NCBI GenBank assembly: GCA_025454565.1
Contig: JALOOE010000012.1
Location: 1 to 15,460, forward strand
Length of the DNA stretch: 15,460 bases
Direction: 5' to 3'
From: Anaerolineae bacterium
Lineage (GTDB): Bacteria; Chloroflexota; Anaerolineae; CG2-30-64-16
The position numbers and the translations under genes are program-made. The notes under the pieces are model-generated. The model had not been told where the DNA came from. It was given only the letters and a program-made list of their open reading frames with translations, and ran no database searches. This document shows, in pieces, positions 5,549-12,704 of this stretch. How positions within the stretch are numbered: position 1 is the first letter of the stretch; every line of letters begins with the position of its first letter.

Positions 5549-6652
5549 ATGGCTGACGACACGACCAACCTGACGCAGCAACTGGCCGCGGCCGCTGCGG
5601 ATGTCATGGCGATCGACGACGTGACCGCGGGAGTACCGCCGGCGGATTCCGTGCGGCTGCGCGGCCGCTTGCTGGTGGCGCCCGACCAGGCCCACGAGCG
5701 GCTGCTCCCGCGCTTTCGGCTCCTGAACCGCACGCCGCTGCTCCGCCGCAGCGACGACGGCGTCCGCCAAGAGGTGCTGGCGCTGCCGGTGACGTTCGCG
5801 CCGACCAGGGCGCGGCCGGTGTTGGCGCTGGCATTGTTCGGGTTGACGGTGCTCTCTTGTCTCTTCGTCGGCGCGCAGATGTGGGAGTGGGTGGGCGCGG
5901 CGGGGCAGATCAACACCAACCTGTTGGATGGCCTGCCGTTCGCCGCGACGATATTGGCGATCCTGGGCGCGCACGAGTTCGGCCATTATCTGACGGCGCG
6001 ACGCCTGGGCAGCTCGACCAGCCTGCCTTACTTCATCCCGATGCCGTTCGGCCCATTCGGGACGCTGGGTGCGTTCATCAGCATGTCGGCGCCGCCGCGC
6101 AACCGGCGGCATCTCCTCGCCATCGGCGCGGCCGGCCCGCTGGCGGGGCTGGTGTTGGCGGTGCCGCTGCTCTGGCTGGGCTTGAGCCTCAGCCAGGTGC
6201 AGCCGTTGCCGCCGGGTGGCTATCAGATGGAGGGTAACTCGCTGCTCTACGCCGCCCTGAAGTTTCTGATGTTCGGTAAGATCCTGCCGTCGGGCGGCGA
6301 GGACGTCTTCATCCATCCGGTCGCGTTTGCAGCGTGGGCCGGGCTGCTGGTGACGGGCCTCAACCTGATCCCGGCCGGGCAGTTGGACGGCGGGCATATC
6401 GTCTATGCGTTGTTGGGGCGCAAAGGCGCGCGCATCGTCACCTGGGGCGTCCTGGTGGCGCTGGTCGGGCTTTCGTTCCTCTGGTCGGGATGGGTGCTCT
6501 GGCTGGGGTTGGTCTTCCTCTTCAGCCGCTTGCAGGACATGCCCCTCGATGATCTCACCGAGTTGACGCCCGGTCAGCGCGTCTTCGCCGTGGGCATGAT
6601 CGCGATCTTCTTCCTCGTTTTTACGCCGATTCCGCTGACGCTGGTGCCGTAA
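5549..6652 (+). CDS. site-2 protease family (M50) membrane metalloprotease
   Basis: A 367-residue intramembrane zinc protease that would cut membrane-anchored substrates. A soluble N-terminal part of about 85 residues (SVRLRGRLL...PRFRLLNRTPLLRR) resembles the leader of EGY-type plant and cyanobacterial site-2 proteases. Then come about six membrane segments: ALALFGLTVLSCLFVGA; the zinc-binding HEFGH at 142-146 within AATILAILGAHEFGH; GAAGPLAGLVLAVPLLWLGL; the second active-site motif NLIPAGQLDGG at 272-282 (third zinc ligand Asp280); and two C-terminal helices. No PDZ domain is seen. The ATG at 5549 is chosen; an in-frame TTG directly precedes it (5546) and cannot be excluded. There is no clear ribosome site, which suggests coupling to the aminotransferase ending 6 bases upstream. 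The natural substrate is unknown. Confidence 0.88.
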   Translation: MADDTTNLTQQLAAAAADVMAIDDVTAGVPPADSVRLRGRLLVAPDQAHERLLPRFRLLNRTPLLRRSDDGVRQEVLALPVTFAPTRARPVLALALFGLTVLSCLFVGAQMWEWVGAAGQINTNLLDGLPFAATILAILGAHEFGHYLTARRLGSSTSLPYFIPMPFGPFGTLGAFISMSAPPRNRRHLLAIGAAGPLAGLVLAVPLLWLGLSLSQVQPLPPGGYQMEGNSLLYAALKFLMFGKILPSGGEDVFIHPVAFAAWAGLLVTGLNLIPAGQLDGGHIVYALLGRKGARIVTWGVLVALVGLSFLWSGWVLWLGLVFLFSRLQDMPLDDLTELTPGQRVFAVGMIAIFFLVFTPIPLTLVP

Positions 6653-6667
6653 TGGACTCCTCTTGAG

Positions 6668-7159
6668 TTATGAGATGATATCGGCTTGCCTGGCGCGTAG
6701 CACCCGCAGCAACCCCTCGACCTCCACGATCACTCCCACGCCCACCTTACCCGCGCTGATCTCGATTCGATCAAAAAGGATGATCGTTTCATCAATGATG
6801 ATTGGCCAGCCTCGGTCGAGCAGCGCCAGCGGTGAGATGCCGCCTTTCTCCAGCCCGGTCAGCCGCTCGGCCTCACGCTGCGGGGCCATCTGCACCTTCT
6901 TTTCGCCGGCAGTTGTCGCCAGTTTCTTAAGATCGAGTAGGCTGTCTCCGGGCGCCAGCGCGAGAATCGGTCGGGCGCCTACCCGATCGGGCAGCGCCAC
7001 AAGGGTCTTGAAGGTCTGCTCCGGCGGCATGCCGATGGCGGCGGCTACTTCGGCAGCGGATAGGTGGTCGATAACCTCGTAGTAGACCGGCTCATATGAG
7101 ACGTTGTATCCGTCGAGGATGCGCATTGCGAGGGTTTTAGTCGGCTTGATGCTGGCCAT
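6668..7159 (-). CDS. ybaK: YbaK/EbsC-type Cys-tRNA(Pro)/aminoacyl-tRNA deacylase
   Basis: A 163-residue protein of the YbaK/ProRS-INS editing superfamily, which hydrolyses misacylated tRNA (classically Cys-tRNA-Pro) in trans. Family marks are the N-terminal AMRILDGYNVSYE, EQTFKTLVAL at 47-56 with the functional Lys51, the GEKKVQMA segment, TGLEKGGISPLAL at 101-113 and IIIDETIILFDRIEISAG. Length is normal for the family. It starts at the ATG at 7157-7159 with GGAG 9 bases upstream. It converges with the M50 gene (15 bases between the stop codons) and has its own promoter divergent from the secreted-protein gene. Close relatives include ProX-type deacylases acting on Ala-tRNA-Pro; the YbaK assignment rests on the FKTL and GGISPL motifs. 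Confidence 0.9.
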   Translation of the reverse strand: MASIKPTKTLAMRILDGYNVSYEPVYYEVIDHLSAAEVAAAIGMPPEQTFKTLVALPDRVGARPILALAPGDSLLDLKKLATTAGEKKVQMAPQREAERLTGLEKGGISPLALLDRGWPIIIDETIILFDRIEISAGKVGVGVIVEVEGLLRVLRARQADIIS

Positions 7160-7179
7160 CTATTGAATCTCCGCCGCGC

Positions 7180-7208
7180 ATTCTAGCGCTTTGCCGCCGA
7201 GCGCGCAA
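7180..7208 (-). promoter_or_regulatory. candidate promoter of ybaK
   Basis: On the minus strand, TTGCGC (7208-7203), a 17-base spacer and TAGAAT (7185-7180). It gives a very short leader (about 14 nt) to the ATG at 7159. Confidence 0.5.
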
Positions 7209-7264
7209 CCGCGGAAGCGGATCCTCGCGCAGGGGCTCATAGTTCGGCACAGAAAACCAGCCAT

Positions 7265-7294
7265 TTGGTCACCGTCTCGAGTGTGTGCTATACT
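7265..7294 (+). promoter_or_regulatory. candidate promoter of the secreted FG-GAP protein
   Basis: TTGGTC (7265-7270), an 18-base spacer and TATACT (7289-7294) lead to a leader of about 125 nt before the strong AAGGAGG (7412-7418). The -35 hexamer is identical to the one proposed for the chr transporter. The 266-base gap 7160-7425 holds this and the ybaK promoter; nothing else stands out. Confidence 0.45.
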
Positions 7295-7425
7295 TCTGCC
7301 TAATTCCCCATAGCCGTTCCACGCGCCCTGGGGTCGGTTGCAGGGTCGGGGAACAAAGTGTTCGGCGGCGTCGTCCCAACAAGACGTCGATCCTCTGAAT
7401 CCATTTTGATCAAGGAGGCAAAACC

Positions 7426-9402
7426 ATGCGGCGTTCCTATGTATGGACAATGCTGTGCGTGCTCGCAGTCATCGCGGCCCCCCTGGCGACTCAGTTCGCC
7501 CTCCCGGTCGGTGTGGCGAGCGCCGAGCCTGATGCGCCGGCGGCCGTGCACCATGACGAGGTCGTTACGCTCAGCCCCAACGGCCAGATCATCGTGACCG
7601 ATGTGTTTCCTCAAGCCGGTATGATTGCGGCGAATTGGAATTCGGGCGCCGATACAGGCTGGCAATACATCGCAGCCGGCGACTTCCGCGGCGACGGTTA
7701 CGAGCAGATTGTCGCCATCAGCGGCGGCCGCCTCAAGATATTCGATCCGTTTGCTGCGCAGGCAGGCAAGACGCCGGTGACCTTTGAGCGGACTCTGACC
7801 AATTTCGGCACGTACGAATTGATCACCACGGGCGACTTCAACCGCGACGGCAGAGCTGATATTGCCGCCACGGCCGGCTTGTATACCCCTAACTACACAA
7901 ACTTTCTGTATGTCTACAATGTCGCTGCTAACGCGGACATGCGCGCTCCTGAGGCCTTTGCTGTCCCGTGGCAGGCGATTACCACCGGTGACTTCAACAA
8001 CGATGGGGCCAGTGATTTGGCTATGGTGCGCAACCCGAGCGGGAGCTCGCCGTTTCTCAAGGTGTACAACGGTTTCAATTGGTCGACCATCGCCGAGGGA
8101 GCCTACGGCTATCCGTGGATCACCTTGGAAGCCGGCAGGCTTGCCTCCACTAGCCTTCCAGATCAACTGGCATTGCTCCGCACTGGTGTGGGCGCCGATC
8201 TTGATTCGCTGCTCATGTTCAACGTGTATAGCGGCGGCTTCTCCGATGTCTTCCCAGGTCAGAATGGGCAGTGGCGCTACTCACCCAATTTCACTTCGTT
8301 GGCCCTGGCAGACCTGGCCGGCACCAAGCAGGATGTGATTTTCATGCTGCGGGATCCAGTGGATGCAGGAAAGACCAGTTTGTTGATGGTCAATCCCGCC
8401 AATGTACCCGTTCTTGGCCACGAAATCGCGCTGGAGCCCGGCTTCTACTCCTGGAAGCAAGTGCGGGCGGGTGATGTTAATGGCGATGGCCGCGAAGACA
8501 TCGTCATCCTGCGCAGTGATCGTTTTCGCGTATACGCACAGTTGTGGCAGAACGAAAGCTTCACCGAAGTCTCCGGATCTTATCGCATCCAACCTACTGG
8601 CTCCGATTGGCCGGTGATGGTGCTCGCCAATCTCGATGGGCCCGGCGTACCGTCTGCCCCCACGCTCACCGTATCGCCGACCTCGTTGAGCTTCAACGTG
8701 GACTGGGGGAATCCGGGACCGCAGCAACCGCTGGCGATAGGAAATAGCGGCGTCGGCACGATTGCCTGGACCGCCCAGGTGACCCAGGGCACTCCCTGGT
8801 TGAACGTCGGATCGCCCTTCGGTACAACGCCGGGCACGTTGTTTGTATCGGTCAACTCGGTCGCCGCCGGTGTCGGCACGCACACGGGTAACATCAGGAT
8901 CACAGCGACGACACCCGGCACATTGAACTCGCCGCAGGACATTCCAGTTACCCTCACTGTGCCTGATCCTGGGTTCCTGGTTTATCCGACGCAGATGTCC
9001 CTCTGGCAGCAGATCGGCGCCGCGACCGTCACGCGCCAGGTGGAGATCGTGCGGCCAGGCATTCCGACCGGTTGGGTCGCTACGGCGCTGCCGATGAGCG
9101 CCGCCACCGGTCTGGAAGCAAAGCTGGCAAGCGGGGAGGCCAAGGTGACTGAGAACGGCGTGATGATCGACGGCATCCAGGTTCCGCCACCGGCGTGGCT
9201 AGCCTTCACGCCAGATTCCGGCACGACACGCACGGTGATGACTGTGAATGTGACGCCAGGGACGTCCCCCGGCACCTATCGTGGCGCGATCGTCGTGGTA
9301 GCCCAAGACCCGAGTGCGCTCAATCCGGTCCAATCGGTGATCGTGACCGCTGTGGTAGCGAATCAGTTCAACTACAACTACTTGCCGCTCATCAGCAGGT
9401 AA
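7426..9402 (+). CDS. secreted FG-GAP/VCBS-repeat protein with Ig-like domains
   Basis: A 658-residue exported protein. The start ATG at 7426 has AAGGAGG 7 bases upstream. A signal peptide (residues 1 to about 33, MRRSYVWTMLCVLAVIAA...VASA) is followed by calcium-binding FG-GAP/VCBS loops: GDFRGDGYEQI (85-95), GDFNRDGRADI (136-146), GDFNNDGASDL (188-198) and GDVNGDGREDI (349-359). Weaker copies between them would complete a beta-propeller of about 400 residues. Next, PTLTVSPTSLSFNVDWG (from 412) opens a BACON-like Ig domain of about 100 residues ending DIPVTLTVPDPG. A second beta-sandwich (518-645) follows. The chain ends NYNYLPLISR with no membrane helix or LPXTG. Propeller and Ig domains point to adhesion or binding at the cell surface; no catalytic site is seen. 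It is monocistronic. Confidence 0.88.
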   Translation: MRRSYVWTMLCVLAVIAAPLATQFALPVGVASAEPDAPAAVHHDEVVTLSPNGQIIVTDVFPQAGMIAANWNSGADTGWQYIAAGDFRGDGYEQIVAISGGRLKIFDPFAAQAGKTPVTFERTLTNFGTYELITTGDFNRDGRADIAATAGLYTPNYTNFLYVYNVAANADMRAPEAFAVPWQAITTGDFNNDGASDLAMVRNPSGSSPFLKVYNGFNWSTIAEGAYGYPWITLEAGRLASTSLPDQLALLRTGVGADLDSLLMFNVYSGGFSDVFPGQNGQWRYSPNFTSLALADLAGTKQDVIFMLRDPVDAGKTSLLMVNPANVPVLGHEIALEPGFYSWKQVRAGDVNGDGREDIVILRSDRFRVYAQLWQNESFTEVSGSYRIQPTGSDWPVMVLANLDGPGVPSAPTLTVSPTSLSFNVDWGNPGPQQPLAIGNSGVGTIAWTAQVTQGTPWLNVGSPFGTTPGTLFVSVNSVAAGVGTHTGNIRITATTPGTLNSPQDIPVTLTVPDPGFLVYPTQMSLWQQIGAATVTRQVEIVRPGIPTGWVATALPMSAATGLEAKLASGEAKVTENGVMIDGIQVPPPAWLAFTPDSGTTRTVMTVNVTPGTSPGTYRGAIVVVAQDPSALNPVQSVIVTAVVANQFNYNYLPLISR

Positions 9403-9431
9403 CGAGGCACAAACCCCACGAGAACCACGCT

Positions 9432-9474
9432 GCGTCCCATCTCCGCCGAACCGGAGATGGGACGTACGTTTTTT
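9432..9474 (+). terminator. strong terminator after the secreted-protein gene
   Basis: A 12-bp perfect stem GTCCCATCTCCG (9434-9445) with CGGAGATGGGAC (9452-9463), extendable by a C-G and a G-T pair, with a 6-base loop and TTTTTT at 9469-9474. It sits in the convergent gap before the minus-strand operon and has no T-tract for the opposite strand. Confidence 0.85.
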
Positions 9475-9485
9475 GCGATCTCGTC

Positions 9486-9701
9486 TCAGCCTGCTCGGTC
9501 GATTTGGAGTCGGAGGCTGTGCTCCTCGGCCATCAGGATCTCGAGGCGCGCCTCCAACTCCTCAACCCGACGAGCATGCTTGCGGCGATCGCGCTCGGTT
9601 GCGGACGCCTCGGCCTGGCGGGCGCGCGCCAATCCGCGGCGTGTCTGGGCGATTTCGGCGCGCACGGCTTCTTTGCGCTCGATCAGATCGCCGCGCCGCA
9701 A
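9486..9701 (-). CDS. small coiled-coil protein, uncertain
   Basis: A 71-residue frame that is almost wholly a charged helix: ERKEAVRAEIAQTRRGLARA, then RRVEELEARLEILMAEEHSL, with heptad-like Leu/Ile/Val spacing that predicts a coiled coil. It follows the class V aminotransferase on the same strand. The proposed start is TTG (9701-9699). The frame is open further upstream, and an ATT overlapping the aminotransferase TGA at 9713 is another option, so the start is unsettled and no good ribosome site is visible. No family is recognised. It is kept because frame composition and gene order fit an operon's last gene; it could instead be non-coding. Confidence 0.4.
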   Translation of the reverse strand: MRRGDLIERKEAVRAEIAQTRRGLARARQAEASATERDRRKHARRVEELEARLEILMAEEHSLRLQIDRAG

Positions 9702-9712
9702 GGGGTCGCCAA

Positions 9713-10963
9713 TCAGAGTGCCACCGCGGGCAGGAGGCGCGTCACCGCTTCCACAAGTGTGTCAGCGTCTGTTTGATCGTTGTAGCCCTGGAAGGAGATA
9801 CGCAGCCGGACCTGATCCCGCCACGGGCCGAGCGGCGCCTCGATCCGATATTCGTCCCACATGCGCTTCCGCAGCAAATCGACATTCACCTGAGGAAGCC
9901 GTGCCGAGAACATCTGACAAAACCATGCCGCGCTGTCGGGGATGGCCGCACCGGCCGGCGGTACGACCGGCTCCGGGCAGATCGGTTCGAGGTCACTCAA
10001 CGCGTGAATCCGGCGGCGCGTGTCGATCGCCATCAGGTGGCAGCGCCGGCGCACTGCATCCCAGTCGTTATCCTTCTGGAACTTGATGGCGGCAGGCACG
10101 GATAGAAAAGGCGAGAGATCGCGTGTGCCCTGCCATTGATGCCAATCGACGTAGCGCGAGGGGCCGGGGTGATCGTTTTCCCACCCAAAGCTGACTACCA
10201 GCGGTTCGAGCCAGGGCTGTATGTCCGGGCGTGTGTAGAGAAAGGCGCAGCCCTTGGCCGAGGAGAGCCACTTGTGACACGCTGCGGTATAGATGTCGGC
10301 GTCCAACTCAGCCAAATTCAGGGGGATCTGGCCGATCGCGTGCGCACCGTCGATCACCGTCAGGATGCCCGCGGCACGCGCACGGCGGCAAATCTCCGCC
10401 AACGGGAAGATCAGCGCGGTCGGGCTGGTGATGTGGCTGAGGAAGATAACTTTCGTGCGCGGCGTGACGCCCGACCAGAACCGCTCGACGAATTCGGCCT
10501 GCGTGGTGACCGGCGTTGGGATGTGCTGCTGCACAAAGCGCGCCCCGGTGCGATAGCACACGTAGCGCCAAGTGCGCTCCATCGCGCCGTATTCATGATC
10601 GGAGGTCAGGATTTCGTCCCCCGCGCGCAGCCGCAGCGGAGGTCGGCCCTCCGCGCTCTTGCCGTTGCCTGTCGAGTAAGCGTCGGCCAGGCTGCGGGCG
10701 ACGACGTTGATGGCTGTCGTCGGGTTGGGGAAGTAGATGATGTCATCAGTGCCGACGCCGACATACTCGGCGAGCGCGGCCCGACTTTCGATGAGCAACT
10801 CTCGGGCGCGAATGCTCAGGAAGCGGACCGGTTCGCGCTCCAACTCGAGCTGGAAGCCCTGGCAGGCCTCCAGCACGGGCCGTGGCGTGGCGCCGAACGA
10901 GCCGTGGTTCAGAAAGACGACGTCGGGATCGAGCAAGAATTGGGATTTGAGTGAATTGGACAA
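9713..10963 (-). CDS. class V aminotransferase (isopenicillin-N-epimerase-like)
   Basis: A 416-residue fold-type I PLP enzyme of the cysteine-desulfurase/isopenicillin N epimerase branch. It has FLNHGSFGATP near 17-27 (the typical start of the CefD-like branch), NPTTAINVVARSL at 80-92, SDHEYGAMERTW at 121-132, the cofactor-binding IDGAHAIGQ at 204-212 and AACHKWL at 227-233 with the PLP lysine K231. C-terminal RLRISFQGYN supplies the substrate-binding Arg region. Members act as epimerases, C-S lyases (EgtE-like) or desulfurases; the absence of a mobile catalytic Cys loop argues against a NifS/IscS role, and the exact reaction is open. The start is TTG at 10963, supported by GGAG 6 bases upstream that overlaps the stop region of the SCP2 gene 12 bases away. 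It is part of the 9486-13861 operon. Confidence 0.87.
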   Translation of the reverse strand: MSNSLKSQFLLDPDVVFLNHGSFGATPRPVLEACQGFQLELEREPVRFLSIRARELLIESRAALAEYVGVGTDDIIYFPNPTTAINVVARSLADAYSTGNGKSAEGRPPLRLRAGDEILTSDHEYGAMERTWRYVCYRTGARFVQQHIPTPVTTQAEFVERFWSGVTPRTKVIFLSHITSPTALIFPLAEICRRARAAGILTVIDGAHAIGQIPLNLAELDADIYTAACHKWLSSAKGCAFLYTRPDIQPWLEPLVVSFGWENDHPGPSRYVDWHQWQGTRDLSPFLSVPAAIKFQKDNDWDAVRRRCHLMAIDTRRRIHALSDLEPICPEPVVPPAGAAIPDSAAWFCQMFSARLPQVNVDLLRKRMWDEYRIEAPLGPWRDQVRLRISFQGYNDQTDADTLVEAVTRLLPAVAL

Positions 10964-10975
10964 TGAGAACTCCGC

Positions 10976-11380
10976 TTATTTGATGAGGCCTTGTTCGCGC
11001 AAGACCTGAGGATAGATTTTCTGGCCCTGCTGAAAGAGGCTGGACAGCGAAAGCGCCTTCAAAATCGCGCCTCGCGCCTTCAGCTTCCCGCTTGCCAGGC
11101 CGCTCTTGATCGATGCCTGGCCCATGAGGGTGGCGTGCAGCAGGTCGGCGGGCATCTCGATGTCGAGGTCGGGGCGGAACGGGACAGCGCCGATATGGGT
11201 TTTCAGCGGCGCGTGCCGGCCATCGAGCCCGAACACGCCGACGGGCTCGACAGTAGACAGCCGCACCGTCATCTTCTGTTTGAGGAGCGCGTCTCCCGCG
11301 TGGGGAAACTCTTTGCCTACGCGTTCGAAGAAAATGCTTGTCGCAGCATAGAGTTGCTCGGTGCTGGTGTAGAAAGGCAT
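10976..11380 (-). CDS. SCP2 sterol-binding-domain protein
   Basis: A 134-residue soluble protein of the SCP-2 (sterol carrier protein 2/thiolase-associated lipid-binding) type. It has an N-terminal helix (STEQLYAATSIFFERVG), beta strands with GVFGLDG and FRPDLDIEMPADLLHATLMGQ, and the typical C-terminal GLASGKLKARGAILKALSLSSLF region that closes the hydrophobic tunnel. The domain binds acyl or sterol-like lipids and delivers them to enzymes, which fits the acyltransferase gene just upstream. I choose the ATG at 11380 (MPFYTST). An in-frame ATG at 11452 would add 24 residues encoded by a perfect inverted repeat (GDASPSGDASP...), which looks like a translated intergenic repeat. The ribosome site for 11380 is poor (GGAG about 12 bases away), so the start is not certain. 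Confidence 0.78.
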   Translation of the reverse strand: MPFYTSTEQLYAATSIFFERVGKEFPHAGDALLKQKMTVRLSTVEPVGVFGLDGRHAPLKTHIGAVPFRPDLDIEMPADLLHATLMGQASIKSGLASGKLKARGAILKALSLSSLFQQGQKIYPQVLREQGLIK

Positions 11381-11416
11381 GGTGAGACTGGTCTCCGCCG
11401 AATGCTGATTATCGCG

Positions 11417-11450
11417 GGGCGACGCGTCTCCAGACGGAGACGCGTCGCCC
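11417..11450. repeat. 15-bp perfect inverted repeat between acyltransferase and SCP2 genes
   Basis: GGGCGACGCGTCTCC (11417-11431) and GGAGACGCGTCGCCC (11436-11450) form a 15-bp stem with an AGAC loop. No T-tract follows on the minus strand, so it is not a classic terminator. In the operon transcript it would form a very stable hairpin just after the acyltransferase stop (11469-11471), and it could stabilise the upstream message or reduce SCP2 translation. Confidence 0.75.
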
Positions 11451-11468
11451 ATGATGTCGAGAATCGGA

Positions 11469-12704
11469 TCAGCCCAGGAACACGGAACTGCGCTGGCTCA
11501 AGCGCATGTAGATCATCTCCTGCACGACGTTGCGCACCTGATCCGTGAGTTGCGAAACGAGCGCCAAGTTGTTCGCCGCATCCGGGCCATATTGATCGGT
11601 TGGGATCGGCGTGCCGAAGTCGATGTACCATTTTGTCGGCAGCGGGATGAAACCCAGCGGGCCGAGCCACGGCCAGGTGATCGAAATCGGGAAGAACGGG
11701 AAGCCGATCAGCTTGGCGATGGTGCGCGATTTGTGGACCACGATATAGGTCTCCTCGGCGCCGACGACCGACACCGGGATGATTGGCGCCTGGCTGGCGA
11801 GCGCCATCCGTACGAAACCGCCACGCCCGAATCTGGCGAGCTGGTAGCGTTCCTTGAACAGCTTGCTCACCCCTTTGTAGCCTTCCGGGAAGACCGCCAC
11901 CAGGTGATTCTGCTCCAGCAACCGCGTACCATTGTCGACGTTCGCCAGCACTTGTCCGCCCTTCATCAGTACTTCGGAGACGAACGGCACTGTGGGGAAC
12001 CAGGTCGCATACAGGGAGCGCACCAGGCGGTTCATCGGATGCTCGTGGTAGATCGCCGTACCGATCATGGCGCCATCCCACGGCAGAGTCCCGGAGTGGT
12101 TTGCCACGAGCAGCCCGCGGCCCTCGTATGGTACGTTGTCCATCCCGGTCGTCTCGACGCGCCAGTAGCTCTTGTACATGAAGGTGAGAAAGGGTAACAC
12201 CGCGTTGACGAAGTCCATGTCCAGGCCCCACTCGTCGGTCTCATAGTCGCCTGACATGTGACGCTTGATCACGTCTAGCTGACTTTGCACGGTGTAGTTC
12301 ACCAGGAACCAGAGGCCTTTGTACGTCTCGATATCGAGAAAATCGGCGGCCGGGCTCTTGCGCAGTCGCTCCACCAGCCCCTTGCCCATCTCGGGGATCA
12401 GGCTGCCCACGTCTTCGCTGAATGCTCCGAGCATCCCCTGGGGCGAGAAGGGCGGTGTGTAGTCCGGCGCGAGGGCTTTCACCCGCTCAATCAGCTTGTT
12501 CAGCTCTTCGATCAATTGCTCTTGCATCTGTGCTTCAGAGGGGGCGTCTTCTGCGGCGGCAGCGGCCGCGGCAGCGGCCGCCGATTGTTCCGCACTTGGC
12601 TGATGGGCGCGGCAGTAGAGCGAATCGGGCAGCGGGTAGTTGTTGCAGGGAGCGCCCGCGTGAGTCAGGGCAGCACAACGATCTCTCGTTTCGTCGGCGC
12701 TCAT
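11469..12704 (-). CDS. PlsC-like acyltransferase with N-terminal Cys/His knuckle
   Basis: A 411-residue lysophospholipid/glycerol-phosphate acyltransferase-type protein. Residues 9-35 hold C10-x9-C20-x10-C31-x2-H34, a likely zinc knuckle. A poly-Ala linker (42-51) and a helical charged region (55-115) follow. The acyltransferase domain starts near 160: LVANHSGTLPWDG at 199-211 carries the catalytic-type His203 and Asp210, spaced HX6D instead of the usual HX4D, and VFPEG at 271-275 is the second signature. Hydrophobic patches (LIGFPFFPISITWPWLGPLG) suggest membrane association. The ATG at 12704 overlaps the SDR gene stop (ATGA), with GAGGAGG 7 bases upstream inside that gene, so it is translationally coupled. 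Acyl donor and acceptor are unknown. The family resembles the mycobacterial/streptomycete acyltransferase that I recall beside a GalE-like SDR gene. Confidence 0.83.
   Translation of the reverse strand: MSADETRDRCAALTHAGAPCNNYPLPDSLYCRAHQPSAEQSAAAAAAAAAAEDAPSEAQMQEQLIEELNKLIERVKALAPDYTPPFSPQGMLGAFSEDVGSLIPEMGKGLVERLRKSPAADFLDIETYKGLWFLVNYTVQSQLDVIKRHMSGDYETDEWGLDMDFVNAVLPFLTFMYKSYWRVETTGMDNVPYEGRGLLVANHSGTLPWDGAMIGTAIYHEHPMNRLVRSLYATWFPTVPFVSEVLMKGGQVLANVDNGTRLLEQNHLVAVFPEGYKGVSKLFKERYQLARFGRGGFVRMALASQAPIIPVSVVGAEETYIVVHKSRTIAKLIGFPFFPISITWPWLGPLGFIPLPTKWYIDFGTPIPTDQYGPDAANNLALVSQLTDQVRNVVQEMIYMRLSQRSSVFLG

Noticed and set aside
5153..6397. Minus-strand frame of 414 codons
   Set aside because: It spans two well-supported opposite-strand genes (aminotransferase and M50 protease) and is Arg/Gln/His-rich without motifs.
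7300..8166. Minus-strand frame of 288 codons
   Set aside because: It is antisense to the signal peptide and FG-GAP repeats of the secreted protein and crosses that gene's promoter region.
10136..10954. Plus-strand frame of 272 codons
   Set aside because: It is a shadow of the class V aminotransferase, whose PLP lysine and cofactor motifs are intact.
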